A stretch of 64,000 nt of DNA from Microbacterium galbinum (GCF_023101185.1 NZ_CP078077.1:1765630-1829629), one strand, 5' to 3'; positions 40,138-48,391 are shown, numbered from the stretch's first letter. Program-made: numbers and translations. The notes: a model not told the origin generated them from the sequence alone.

Positions 40138-41156
40138 GCGCCGGCCTGCACGTCGACGAGGATCTTCATCGCGCGCCCCGCTTCGAGCTCGGCGAAGGCG
40201 TCGGCGGTCTCGGCGAGCGGCACGATGCGCGTGATGACCCGGTCGGTGGGGATCACGCCGTCGGCGAGGAGCTCGATCGCGGTCTCGAAGTCGGCGCGCT
40301 GGTAGACCCGTGCGCCGAGCAGGCGCAGCTCGCGCCAGAACACGCGCTGCAGGTCGACCTCGCGCGGGGTGGGGTGGATGGCGACGACGACGATCGTGCC
40401 GCGCACCTTCGCGAGCGCCGTCATGCCGCGCACTGCGGCGGCCGCGCCCGAGACCTCGAACACGACGTCGGCCCCGGTGCCCGCGGTCCACTCCTCGACC
40501 CAGGCGACCTGGTCGGATGCCGAGGGGTCGAGCGTCGTGAATCCGAGCTCTTCGGCCTGGGCGCGGCGCTGCGCATCGATCTCGATCACGACGACCTCGG
40601 CGCCGGTGTGCCGGGCGACGGTGGCGATGAGCGTGCCGATCGGGCCGCCGCCGATCACGACGGCCTTCTGCCCGGCGGTGAGGTCGGAGCGCCGCACGTC
40701 GTGCACCGCGACGGCGACCGGCTCGACGAGCGCGGCGTGATCGAGGGGGATGTCGGCGGGGAGTGCGAGGAGGGTCTCGGCCGGAACGTTCCACAGCCCC
40801 TGCAGCGAGCCGGGGGAGTCGATGCCGATGAAGTTCAGGTTCTGGCAGATGTGCTCGTTGCCGGCGAGGCAGGCGGGGCAGGTGCCGTCCCAGTCGAGGG
40901 GCATGACGGTGACCTTGTCGCCGACGCTCCAACCGGTGACCCCGGCGCCGAGGGCCTCGATCGTGCCGCTCATCTCGTGTCCGAAGACGAGCGGGCGCTC
41001 GACGCGGGCGTCCATGTTGCCGTGCAGGATGTGCAGGTCGGTGCCGCAGAGACCGGTGTAGGCGACGCGAATCCTCACCTCTCCGTCGCGCGGTTCGGTC
41101 TGATCGGCCGTGCGCACGTCCAGCGTGCGATCGCCTACGTAGTTCACAGTCAGCAC
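40134..41156 (-). CDS. Zinc-dependent alcohol dehydrogenase, sorbitol dehydrogenase-like
   Basis: 340 residues of the medium-chain dehydrogenase family. The catalytic zinc ligands are Cys in TGLCGTDLH and His-Glu in FGHEMSG. The structural zinc loop reads CPACLAGNEHIC, with three of the usual four cysteines. The Rossmann motif is VVIGGGPIGTLIA. Members oxidise secondary alcohols of sugars and polyols with NAD. It is the first gene of the three-gene operon with SDR and AKR; GAGGAG precedes the GTG. An upstream palindrome at 41191 may bind the local GntR regulator. Confidence 0.88.
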   Translation of the reverse strand: MLTVNYVGDRTLDVRTADQTEPRDGEVRIRVAYTGLCGTDLHILHGNMDARVERPLVFGHEMSGTIEALGAGVTGWSVGDKVTVMPLDWDGTCPACLAGNEHICQNLNFIGIDSPGSLQGLWNVPAETLLALPADIPLDHAALVEPVAVAVHDVRRSDLTAGQKAVVIGGGPIGTLIATVARHTGAEVVVIEIDAQRRAQAEELGFTTLDPSASDQVAWVEEWTAGTGADVVFEVSGAAAAVRGMTALAKVRGTIVVVAIHPTPREVDLQRVFWRELRLLGARVYQRADFETAIELLADGVIPTDRVITRIVPLAETADAFAELEAGRAMKILVDVQAGA

Positions 41157-41190
41157 TGATTGCTCCTCTTCTCGCAGACCTCCAGATTAC

Positions 41191-41202
41191 TCATACGTAT
41201 GA
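41191..41202 (-). promoter_or_regulatory. Candidate GntR operator before the ADH operon
   Basis: Perfect 12-bp palindrome TCATACGTATGA, 35 bp upstream of the ADH start. It shares the CATA...TATG arms with the site at 28759, which would place both operons under one regulator. Confidence 0.5.
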
Positions 41203-41267
41203 TGAATCTCCACCTGCCTGTGAATGCATATCGGTCACCGCGCGGTGATCGGGGCAGAATGGAGATC

Positions 41268-42200
41268 ATGCCCGAATCGCCGCACGCTCAGCATGCGGCT
41301 CCGCGCTCCCCGATCCGTGGTCCCGCCCTGCCGATCGGCGTCGCGGTGACCGCCATCGGCATCCTCCTCTCCCTCGCTTCGGCGCCGGCATCCTCGACGC
41401 ACGAAGCCTCGCGGATGCCCGAGCCGGTCGCGGTCGTGCAGGTGCCCTCGGTCGACGTCGGCTCCACCCCGGCCGCCGACCCGTGCGCCGAAGCATCCGT
41501 GCAGGAGTCGCTCGCCGCCGGAGACGACGCGGCCACCATCGCCGGCTTCGGCGGGGGCGAGGCGTTCCGCGCCGCCGTCGTGGCGGGCAACGCGCCGTGC
41601 ATCTCGCTCTCCGACCCCGCGCGGGTGTGGGTCGTCGTCAACAAGGCGCGACCGCTCGACCCCGCCGACTACGCGCCCGGCGCCCTCGCCGACGTGCCGC
41701 TGCAGATGACCACGGCATCCGGGCAGGTGCGCACCGACGTCGCGACCGCGGTCGGCGACATGGCGAACGCGGCCATCGAGGCCGGGGTCGGGCGCCTCGG
41801 TGCGAACAACGGCTACCGCTCGTACGGCCTGCAGGTCACGACCTACGAGTCGCACGTGCGCGACCAGGGGCAGGCCGGGGCGGATGCCGGATCCGCGCGC
41901 CCCGGACACTCGGAGCACCAGACCGGCCTCGCGGTCGACGTCGTCGCGTGCGGCCTGGGCTGCGGCGGGCTCGACGGGTTCGGCGGCACCACGCAGAGCG
42001 ACTGGGTCGCCGCCCACGCGTGGGAGTACGGGTTCATCGTGCGCTACGAGGACGGGGGCTCCGGCGTCACCGGGTACGCTCCCGAACCGTGGCACCTGCG
42101 CTACGTGGGGCGCGACCTCGCCGCGGCCTACCAGGCGGGCGGGTTCCACACGCTCGAGGAGTTCTTCGGCCTTCCGGCCGCGCCCGACTACCTGCCCTGA
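41268..42200 (+). CDS. D-alanyl-D-alanine carboxypeptidase, VanY family
   Basis: 310 residues with an N-terminal hydrophobic anchor (PIGVAVTAIGILLSLASAPA, about 20-40), an Ala-rich linker and a C-terminal peptidase M15B domain. The zinc-site motifs are SEHQTGLAVDVVACG (His and Asp) and EPWHLRYVG (second His, with Glu as base). It trims the terminal D-Ala from peptidoglycan stem peptides at the cell surface. Several Cys pairs in the domain (CGLGCGG) may form disulfides. The ATG at 41268 follows CAGAAT by 7 nt; an ATG 9 bases earlier is an alternative. Confidence 0.87.
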   Translation: MPESPHAQHAAPRSPIRGPALPIGVAVTAIGILLSLASAPASSTHEASRMPEPVAVVQVPSVDVGSTPAADPCAEASVQESLAAGDDAATIAGFGGGEAFRAAVVAGNAPCISLSDPARVWVVVNKARPLDPADYAPGALADVPLQMTTASGQVRTDVATAVGDMANAAIEAGVGRLGANNGYRSYGLQVTTYESHVRDQGQAGADAGSARPGHSEHQTGLAVDVVACGLGCGGLDGFGGTTQSDWVAAHAWEYGFIVRYEDGGSGVTGYAPEPWHLRYVGRDLAAAYQAGGFHTLEEFFGLPAAPDYLP

Positions 42201-42341
42201 ACGACGCTCGGAGGCATCCCACAATCGCGGTACCCAGTACCACTAAACGCGGGATGCATTCCCACAACGTCCTGTCGCGGCATCCGTCGTCGCCCTAGAA
42301 TCGCGGGAGCAAAGACGCCGACACGTTCAGGAGGACGCGCA

Positions 42342-43505
42342 ATGGAACGCGACATCTATGAAGAGGATCACGAGGCCTTCCGCGACCTCGTCAAGGACTT
42401 CGTCAAGCGCCACGTGACGGGTGCGGACATCGAGCGGTGGGATGCCGCGGGCGAGGTCGACCGCGACACCATGCGCGCGGCTGGCGAGGCCGGGATCATC
42501 GGCCTGTCGGTTCCCGAGGAGTTCGGCGGGGCCGGGATGCTGCAGGACTACCGCTTCCGCGCGGTCGTGAACGAAGAGGTCATCGCCGCCGGTGCGGGCT
42601 CGCTCGCCGGGGCCTTCGGCATCCAGGACGACCTGGCGGTTCCGTACCTCGTGCACATGGGCACCCAGGAGCAGAAGTCGAAATGGCTGCCGCGGATGGC
42701 GACGGGCGAGGTCGTCGGCGCGCTCGCGATGACCGAGCCCGGCGCGGGAAGCGATCTGCGCGGCATCAAGACCACCGCCAAGAAGGTCGACGGCGGGTAC
42801 ATCGTCAACGGCGCCAAGACGTTCATCTCGTCGGGCGCGACCGCCGACCTGGTCGTCACGTTCGTGAAGACCGGTGAGGGCAACCGTCCGGATGCCTTCA
42901 GCCTCGTGCTCATCGAGAACGGCATGGAGGGCTTCGACCACGGCAAGAAGCTGCACAAGATGGGCTTCCAGGGCCACGACACGGCGGAGCTGTCGTTCAG
43001 CGACGTGTTCGTGCCCGACGAGAACCTCATCGGCGGGGTCGAGGGTAAGGGGTTCGTGCAGCTCATGATGAACCTGCCGCTCGAGCGCCTGTCGATCGGC
43101 GTCGCGGGTGCCGCGGCCGCGCAGGCCGCCCTCGACTGGACCGTCGCCTACACGAAGGACCGCGAGGCGTTCGGCGAGCGGATCATCGACTTCCAGAACA
43201 GCCGCTTCGCGATCGCCGACATGGCCACGACCGTCGACGCGCTGTGGGCATACATCGACCGCGCGCTGCTCGCGTACTCGCAGGGCAAGCTGTCGGCCGA
43301 GGAGGCCGCGAAGGTCAAGTTCTGGGCCACCGAGCGCGAGTGGGAGGTGCTCGATCAGGGCGTGCAGTTGCACGGCGGCTACGGCTACATCACCGAGTAC
43401 CCGATCGCCCGCGCGTTCCTCGACGCCCGCGTGCACCGCATCTACGGCGGCACGAACGAGATCATGCGCGAGATCGTCGGCCGCCAGATCGCCGGCAAGC
43501 GCTGA
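42342..43505 (+). CDS. Acyl-CoA dehydrogenase
   Basis: 387 residues with the full three-domain fold. The FAD and substrate signature ALAMTEPGAGSDLRGIKTTA is present, then FISSGATADLVVTFVKT and, near the end, GVQLHGGYGYITEYPIARAF. The catalytic base is expected as Glu in the YGGTNEIMREIVGRQ segment, as in most straight-chain enzymes. It oxidises acyl-CoA to enoyl-CoA, passing electrons to ETF. GAGGA precedes the ATG and TAGAAT at 42296 is a likely -10. Single gene followed by repeats. Confidence 0.92.
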   Translation: MERDIYEEDHEAFRDLVKDFVKRHVTGADIERWDAAGEVDRDTMRAAGEAGIIGLSVPEEFGGAGMLQDYRFRAVVNEEVIAAGAGSLAGAFGIQDDLAVPYLVHMGTQEQKSKWLPRMATGEVVGALAMTEPGAGSDLRGIKTTAKKVDGGYIVNGAKTFISSGATADLVVTFVKTGEGNRPDAFSLVLIENGMEGFDHGKKLHKMGFQGHDTAELSFSDVFVPDENLIGGVEGKGFVQLMMNLPLERLSIGVAGAAAAQAALDWTVAYTKDREAFGERIIDFQNSRFAIADMATTVDALWAYIDRALLAYSQGKLSAEEAAKVKFWATEREWEVLDQGVQLHGGYGYITEYPIARAFLDARVHRIYGGTNEIMREIVGRQIAGKR

Positions 43506-43515
43506 CTCCCGCCCG

Positions 43516-43598
43516 GTTCCTGAGCGAGGAGCGCAGCGACGAGACGAAGGGCCCCGCCCCCGCACTCGAGCGGGGTCCCTGAGCCTGTCGAAGGGCCC
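43516..43598 (+). repeat. Repeat mosaic after the acyl-CoA dehydrogenase gene
   Basis: Half-copy of the GGTTCCTGAGCGAGGAGCGC family (43516-43552), a small CCCCGC/GCGGGG hairpin, and an inverted CTTCGACAGGCTCAG word (about 43577-43598). A likely end of transcription. Confidence 0.7.
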
Positions 43599-43642
43599 CG
43601 CGCGACGTCCCAAGCGCGAATGCTAGGCGGTGGCAATATCTT

Positions 43643-43659
43643 TGCTACCCGAGTAGCAT
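43643..43659 (+). promoter_or_regulatory. Operator and -10 box of the RHH/MazF toxin-antitoxin pair
   Basis: Perfect dyad TGCTAC-CCGA-GTAGCA (43643-43658). The right arm overlaps the -10 box TAGCAT (43654-43659), which ends 6 nt before the antitoxin ATG. Binding by the antitoxin dimer would block the promoter. Confidence 0.7.
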
Positions 43660-43665
43660 TGAGTC

Positions 43666-43887
43666 ATGACGAACAGCAAGGTCAGCCTCAGCCTCAGTGC
43701 GAGTGACGTAGCGTTCCTCGACGCGGAGGTCTTGATGGGAAAATACGCCACCCGGTCGGCGGCGGTTCAGGATGCTGTGTCGCTCTTGCGCGAGAGCCGC
43801 CTGGCAGATGCCTACGCCGAAGCATTCGCTGAAGGCTATGACGACGAATGGGACACGGCTGCCAGCGACGGACTCGCCTCAGCGTGA
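43666..43887 (+). CDS. Antitoxin with ribbon-helix-helix fold
   Basis: 73 residues. KVSLSLSASDVAFLDAEV forms the DNA-binding strand and first helix, and TRSAAVQDAVSLLRESRL the second helix, typical of MazE/ParD-like ribbon-helix-helix antitoxins. The acidic C-terminus (EGYDDEWDTAASDGLASA) should cover the toxin. A matching operator overlaps its promoter. The MazF-like toxin begins within its stop codon (GTGA). Confidence 0.85.
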   Translation: MTNSKVSLSLSASDVAFLDAEVLMGKYATRSAAVQDAVSLLRESRLADAYAEAFAEGYDDEWDTAASDGLASA

Positions 43888-44255
43888 GTGCGCCGTCGAC
43901 CACGCTGCTGCGGCGCGGCCAGATCGTGCTGGTCGCCTTCGACCCGGTTGTCGGGGCCGAGGCCGCGAAGACCCGTCCTGCCGTTGTCGTCAGCAACAAC
44001 ACGGCCAACACCGCGGCTGTACGCAGCACGCGCGCGACGGTAACGGTCGCGCCGGTCACGTCCAATGTCGCGCGAGTCCTCCCGTTTCAGGTTCTGTTGC
44101 CTGCGGCGGGCACCGGGCTCAGCGTCGATTCGAAGGTTCAGATCGAACAAGTCCGCACGATCGCGACCTCGCGCATTGTTCGGCCGGTGGGATGGGTGCC
44201 TGCCGAACTGATGGGAGAGGTCGACGAGTGCCTTCGCATGCACCTCGCACTGTGA
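43884..44255 (+). CDS. Toxin, MazF/PemK family endoribonuclease
   Basis: 123 residues. The start LLRRGQIVLVAFDPVVGAEA, followed by KTRPAVVVSNN, is the PemK/MazF signature. Later VTVAPVTSNVARVLPFQVLL and VQIEQVRTIATSRI complete the SH3-like barrel. Such toxins cut mRNA at short motifs and are held inactive by the antitoxin. The GTG start overlaps the antitoxin stop by 4 bp; longer in-frame starts would lie inside the antitoxin gene. Confidence 0.88.
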   Translation: MSAPSTTLLRRGQIVLVAFDPVVGAEAAKTRPAVVVSNNTANTAAVRSTRATVTVAPVTSNVARVLPFQVLLPAAGTGLSVDSKVQIEQVRTIATSRIVRPVGWVPAELMGEVDECLRMHLAL

Positions 44256-44281
44256 TCGTCGTCGGGCATTAACGCCGCCCC

Positions 44282-44908
44282 TCAGCGCCGTCCGCCGACG
44301 CCGGCGCGGCGTAGGCGATCCGCGATCAGGATGCCGAGGGCCGTCGCCGCGACGCAGCTGGCCATCGTGACGGCGAAGAACGCCGCCTGGTACCCGAGGC
44401 CGAAGCTGCCCAGGTCGAACCACGCCCATGCCGAGATCGGGTAGACGATCGCGACGGTGACCGCTCCGACGTAGTGCATCCAGGTGCCCCAGTAGCGCCA
44501 CAGCACGAACAGGAACGGCAGCTCGGTGAACGCCGCCCACCAGAGGTTCGTGGCAACGCTGCCGAAGCCGTACCCCGAGAACGGCACCATGACGAGCCCC
44601 GCGATCAGCGCGACGAGCAAGCCGACGAGCGGACGCTTGAGCAAACGCAGCGCGATCACCGAGGGCAGCAGCCACAGCCCGGCGAGGCCCATCCCGAGGA
44701 AGGGCAGTGGTCCGGTGAGCAGGGTCGAGAGCCAGTTCATCGGCGCGAGCAGAACCGCCCCGGCGACGCCGAGCGCCGCGCAGGTCAGCAGCAGGGCAGT
44801 GGGGAAGCGCACCCGTCCACGCGCGGGCCGCGTCGCCACGGCATCCGCTTCTGTCGCCGCATCCGCATCCGAACCGGCAGCCGACGAAGCGGCATCCGCC
44901 CCGTTCAT
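44282..44908 (-). CDS. ECF transporter S component, YkoE-like (first)
   Basis: 208 residues. An Ala/Asp-rich tail (1-30) precedes about five to six membrane helices (LLLTCAALGVAGAVLLAPMN, PFLGMGLAGLWLLPSVIAL, then FTELPFLFVLWRYW and YPISAWAWFD). The layout resembles YkoE substrate-binding subunits of energy-coupling factor transporters, otherwise linked to thiamine precursor uptake. It overlaps the siderophore-interacting protein gene by 4 bp and resembles the second S component at 48846 (shared RRAG-type ending). The iron box upstream of the ATPase favours an iron chelate as substrate, by inference. Confidence 0.75.
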   Translation of the reverse strand: MNGADAASSAAGSDADAATEADAVATRPARGRVRFPTALLLTCAALGVAGAVLLAPMNWLSTLLTGPLPFLGMGLAGLWLLPSVIALRLLKRPLVGLLVALIAGLVMVPFSGYGFGSVATNLWWAAFTELPFLFVLWRYWGTWMHYVGAVTVAIVYPISAWAWFDLGSFGLGYQAAFFAVTMASCVAATALGILIADRLRRAGVGGRR

Positions 44909-45780
44909 CCGAGCGGCTCCGCGGCGGCCTCGCGAGCGGCCTTCGACGTCGGGGAGGCGGCGCCGATCTTCCAGTAGCCGCAGAAGCTGACGGTGTTCTT
45001 GTCGACGCCGCGCTCGCCGACGAGCAGCTTGCGTACACCCGAAGCGAGCGACTGCTCGCCGGCCGCGTAGGTGTGGAACGTCTCGGCCGGCAGGTCGAGC
45101 TCGGCCACCCGCTGCAGCGCGAGGGCTCCCGGCTGCTCGTCGTGCGGGCGCAGCACCCACTCGACCGACAGTCCCTCGGGGTGGGGGAAGTCGAGGGCGT
45201 CGTCGAGCGACGGCACCTCGATGATCGCGGTGCCGATGGCGCGCGCGGGAACGGATGCCGCGATCGAGGCGATCGCCGGCAGGGCCGTCTCGTCGCCCAC
45301 GAGCAGCACCCGGTCGACACCGCGCTCGGGGTTGAAGGTGAGGCCCTCGTCGATGATGAGCACGTGCTCGCCCGGGGTGCAGGTCTCGGCCCACCGCGAT
45401 GCGGGTCCGGCGGTGCCCTCGGCGGCCGATCCGTGCAGCACGAAGTCGACGTCGATCTCGGCGCCGCGCTCGCCCTCGGCCGGTCGGTACGCGCGCACGC
45501 TGTAGTTGCGCATCACGGGGCGCTCGCCGTCGGGGATGCGCAGGAACTTCAGGTAGCCGAACATCTTGTTGGCCTTGGCGGGCACGCGGTCGAGTCCGGC
45601 ATCGCCGCCGATCGGCAGGAACAGGCGGAACCACTGATCGAAGCCCATCGGCCGGAACTTCTCGATCTCACCACCGCCGAGGGTCACGCGCATCCAGTGC
45701 GGGGAGAGGCGCTCGGAGCGCAGCACGGTGAGGTGCACGAGTTCCTGCGTCTCGGGCTTGACGAGCTTGCTGAACGCCAT
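44905..45780 (-). CDS. Siderophore-interacting protein (FAD/NAD(P)H ferric-siderophore reductase)
   Basis: 291 residues of the SIP/ViuB family. The FAD-binding motif is RNYSVRAYRP (R-x-Y-S/T), preceded by HWMRVTLGGGEIEKF and FRLFLPIGG. The C-terminal NAD(P)H-binding part has LLVGDETALPAIASI and ends SFCGYWKIG. These enzymes reduce Fe(III) in imported siderophores so iron is released in the cytoplasm. Here it sits in the ECF transporter operon, between the S and T component genes, 10 bp from the T component. Confidence 0.92.
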   Translation of the reverse strand: MAFSKLVKPETQELVHLTVLRSERLSPHWMRVTLGGGEIEKFRPMGFDQWFRLFLPIGGDAGLDRVPAKANKMFGYLKFLRIPDGERPVMRNYSVRAYRPAEGERGAEIDVDFVLHGSAAEGTAGPASRWAETCTPGEHVLIIDEGLTFNPERGVDRVLLVGDETALPAIASIAASVPARAIGTAIIEVPSLDDALDFPHPEGLSVEWVLRPHDEQPGALALQRVAELDLPAETFHTYAAGEQSLASGVRKLLVGERGVDKNTVSFCGYWKIGAASPTSKAAREAAAEPLG

Positions 45781-45790
45781 CGGGTGCCTT

Positions 45791-46612
45791 TCAGAGGGAG
45801 GGCGGTTGCCAGGGGAAGAACACGAGGAGGATCACCGCGGATGCCGCGAGGCTCAGCGCGACGAAGATCGTGTCTCGCGTGCGGAACGGCACCAGGTGCC
45901 GCTCGGTGCGGGTGGGGTGTGCGCCGAAGGCCCGGGAATCCATCGCGAGGGCGACGCGCTCGGCGTGCCGGATGGCCCCGGCGAGCAGCGGCACGATGTA
46001 GCCCCAGCCGCGCGCGATGCGCGAGAAGGGGCCGTTGCCGCCGTGGTGTCCGCGCACGCGATGGGCTGCGCGGATGACCGAGAGCTCGTAGCCGAAGCGC
46101 GGCACGAAGCGGAACGCGGCCAACGCCGTGTAGCCGATGCGGTACGGAACCCGCAGCTGTTGCACGCTCGCCCGCACGAGGTCGGGTCCGCTGGTGGTGA
46201 GCCCGCCGATGAGGGCGAGCGAGATGATCGCGCCGAGGCGCAGCGCCGTGGCGAAACCGATCATCAGTGCTCCGCTGTAGAGCGTCCAGTCGCCGATCCG
46301 CAGCACCGGGGTCGTGTCACCGACGAGCGCGGTGTCGACCCAGAGCGAGAAGCTCACGCCGATCACGGCCATGCCGACGGGCAGCACCGCGAGCAGCAGG
46401 AGCAGACGCCAGGTGAGGCGGGCGCCGACGAGCAGCAGCACATAGGCGAGCAGCAGGAACGCGGCCGGAGTGGCGAGGTCGCGCACGAACACCAGGAAGA
46501 TCATCGCCGGGGCGAATCCCGCCACCTTCGCGAGCGGGTTGAGGGCGTAGAGGAACTGACGCCGCGAGGTGACGGTCATCGTGGCGTACGGGTCGACGAT
46601 GGTCGAGGTCAT
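45791..46612 (-). CDS. ECF transporter T component (EcfT)
   Basis: 273 residues with about five membrane helices. The cytoplasmic coupling region carries the conserved EcfT motif AMDSRAFGAHPTRT and, before it, RVPYRIGYTALAAFRFVP with IRAAHRVRGH. EcfT joins the two ATPases to the substrate-binding S component. It overlaps the ATPase gene by 4 bp (ATGA). With the fused ATPase and YkoE-like proteins the set resembles YkoEDC modules. Confidence 0.9.
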   Translation of the reverse strand: MTSTIVDPYATMTVTSRRQFLYALNPLAKVAGFAPAMIFLVFVRDLATPAAFLLLAYVLLLVGARLTWRLLLLLAVLPVGMAVIGVSFSLWVDTALVGDTTPVLRIGDWTLYSGALMIGFATALRLGAIISLALIGGLTTSGPDLVRASVQQLRVPYRIGYTALAAFRFVPRFGYELSVIRAAHRVRGHHGGNGPFSRIARGWGYIVPLLAGAIRHAERVALAMDSRAFGAHPTRTERHLVPFRTRDTIFVALSLAASAVILLVFFPWQPPSL

Positions 46613-48318
46613 GCCTCGGCCCCCCGTGCGTGCGCCGCGAGCACCCGCTGCAGAGCGGGCAGGCGGAGCCCCGCCGAGGTGAACGTCTGCTCGTCGCGGA
46701 AGAGATCGGCCGTGCGTCCGCTCGCGTGCACGCGCCCGTCGGCGAGGATCACGGTGTGCGTCGTGTGCTCGGCGACGAGCTGCAGGTCGTGGGTGACGAT
46801 CACGATCGTCGTGCCCTCGGCGCGCAGACTCTGCAGCAGCGCGAGCAGCTCGGTCGCCCGCGCGCGATCCTGGCCGAATGTCGGCTCGTCGAGCGCGAGA
46901 ACGCGGGGGCGGGTGATCAGCGCGGTGCCCACCGACAGGCGGCGCTTCTCGCCGCCCGACAGCAGGAACGGATGCACGTCGGCCTTGTGCGCGAGGCCGA
47001 AGCGCTCGAGCATCTCGGTCACGCGCTCGGTGATCTCGGCATCCGTGATCTGCTCGCTCTTGGGTCCTTGAGCCTGTCGAAGGGTCAGCCCGTGCGCGAG
47101 CTCGTCGAACACCGTATGCGCGATGAACTGATGCTCGGGGTTCTGGAACACGAAGCCGATGCGGGCGGCGAGGTCGCGGGGAGCGGCCCGCCCGGGATCG
47201 ATGCCGTCGACGTCGACCTGCCGCTTCGGCGGGGGCACGACGCCGGCGAGTGCCTGGATGAGCGTCGTCTTGCCGGCCCCGTTGGCGCCGACGATGGCGG
47301 TGAGGCTGCCGGGCGTGAGATCGAGGTCGATGCCGTGCAGGATCTCGGTGCGGCCCCGGCGCACGGTGAGCCCGCGCGCCCGGATGATCGCCTCGCCCGA
47401 GGGGGCGGCATCCGTCGTCGGGTCGGTCGCGGTCGCGGTCGCGGCCGCGCTCGGGCGATCGGATGCCGGGGGCAGCTGTGCCGCCAGCTCCTCGGGTGTC
47501 AGGGGCAGGGGGTCGAGACGGATGCCGTCGTCGCGCAGTCGCAGCGCCGCCAGCGTCGCCGCGGGCAGCCACACCCCCATCGCGACGAGCTCGTCGGTGT
47601 GCGCGCGGAGGATCTCGGCGACGGGACCGTCGTAGGCGACGCGCCCCTCGCGGTCGAGCACGATCGTGCGGGTGACGAATCCCATCGCGGCGTCGAGGTT
47701 GTGCTCGACGAGGAGGATCGCCCGGTCACCCGCGGCGATCACGTCGGCGAGGGCGGCGTAGACGTCGTCGATGCCCTGCGGGTCGAGGTTCGCGGTCGGC
47801 TCGTCGAGCACGATCAACGGCGACCCCATGGCGAGGGCGCAGGCGATCGCGAGGCGCTGGCGGCCGCCGCCGGAGAGCCGGTCGGGGTTGTCGTCGCGGC
47901 GCTCCCATAGCCCGACGCGGCTCAGGGCGTCTTCGGTGCGGGCGGTGACCTCGGCGAGCGGCAGGCGAAGGTTCTCGGGGCCGAACGCGACCTCGTCGTA
48001 GAGGGTTCCGGTGACGATCTGGGCATCCGGGTCCTGGAAGACCATCGCGACCCGCGTGCTCAGCTCGGAGGTCTGCGCGTCGGCGGTGGCGACCCCGCCC
48101 GCCTCGACCGTGCCGGTCATGGTGGCGGGAAGCGCGTGCGGGATGAGCCCGTTCAGCGCGAGCGTGAGCGTCGACTTGCCCGAGCCCGAGGGGCCGAGCA
48201 GCAGCACGACCTCGCCCGGGTCGATGTCGAAGGTCACGTCGCGCGGGGAGGGGTGCGCGGCATCCGCGTGGGTGAGAGAGACATCACGCACGCGGAGAAG
48301 AGGCGCGGATGGGCGCAC
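46609..48318 (-). CDS. ECF transporter ATPase, two fused ABC domains
   Basis: 569 residues with two complete ATPase domains. Domain 1 has Walker A GPSGSGKST (42-50), signature LSGGGRQR and Walker B LIVLDEPTANLD. Domain 2 has GANGAGKTT (344-352), LSGGEKRR and VLALDEPTFGQD. A Pro/Thr-rich linker separates them. Residues about 411-421 (TLRQAQGPKS) are a translated genomic repeat placed between the Q-loop region and the helical subdomain. GTG start. It is first gene of the ECF operon, with an iron box 55 bp upstream. Confidence 0.92.
   Translation of the reverse strand: MRPSAPLLRVRDVSLTHADAAHPSPRDVTFDIDPGEVVLLLGPSGSGKSTLTLALNGLIPHALPATMTGTVEAGGVATADAQTSELSTRVAMVFQDPDAQIVTGTLYDEVAFGPENLRLPLAEVTARTEDALSRVGLWERRDDNPDRLSGGGRQRLAIACALAMGSPLIVLDEPTANLDPQGIDDVYAALADVIAAGDRAILLVEHNLDAAMGFVTRTIVLDREGRVAYDGPVAEILRAHTDELVAMGVWLPAATLAALRLRDDGIRLDPLPLTPEELAAQLPPASDRPSAAATATATDPTTDAAPSGEAIIRARGLTVRRGRTEILHGIDLDLTPGSLTAIVGANGAGKTTLIQALAGVVPPPKRQVDVDGIDPGRAAPRDLAARIGFVFQNPEHQFIAHTVFDELAHGLTLRQAQGPKSEQITDAEITERVTEMLERFGLAHKADVHPFLLSGGEKRRLSVGTALITRPRVLALDEPTFGQDRARATELLALLQSLRAEGTTIVIVTHDLQLVAEHTTHTVILADGRVHASGRTADLFRDEQTFTSAGLRLPALQRVLAAHARGAEA
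47062..47087 (-). repeat. CTTCGACAGGCTCAG repeat inside the ECF ATPase gene
   Basis: On the coding strand ACCCTTCGACAGGCTCAAGG then ACCCAAG is read in frame as TLRQAQGPK. It matches the dispersed intergenic repeat almost exactly. Confidence 0.8.
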
Positions 48319-48372
48319 GGCGAGACCCCGGGTCGGTGGACGTACGTCTTCGGTGGAACGTACGTCTCTAAC

Positions 48373-48391
48373 TTAGCCGAGCCTTACCTGA
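48373..48391 (-). promoter_or_regulatory. DtxR/IdeR-type iron box upstream of the ECF operon
   Basis: On the minus strand TCAGGTAAGGCTCGGCTAA matches the iron-box consensus TTAGGTTAGGCTAACCTAA at 14 of 19 positions. It lies 55 bp before the ATPase GTG, and TAAGTT next to it is a possible -10. Between it and the gene is a direct repeat of CGGTGG(A)ACGTACGTCT (48334 and 48351). Predicts repression under iron-replete conditions. Confidence 0.65.
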
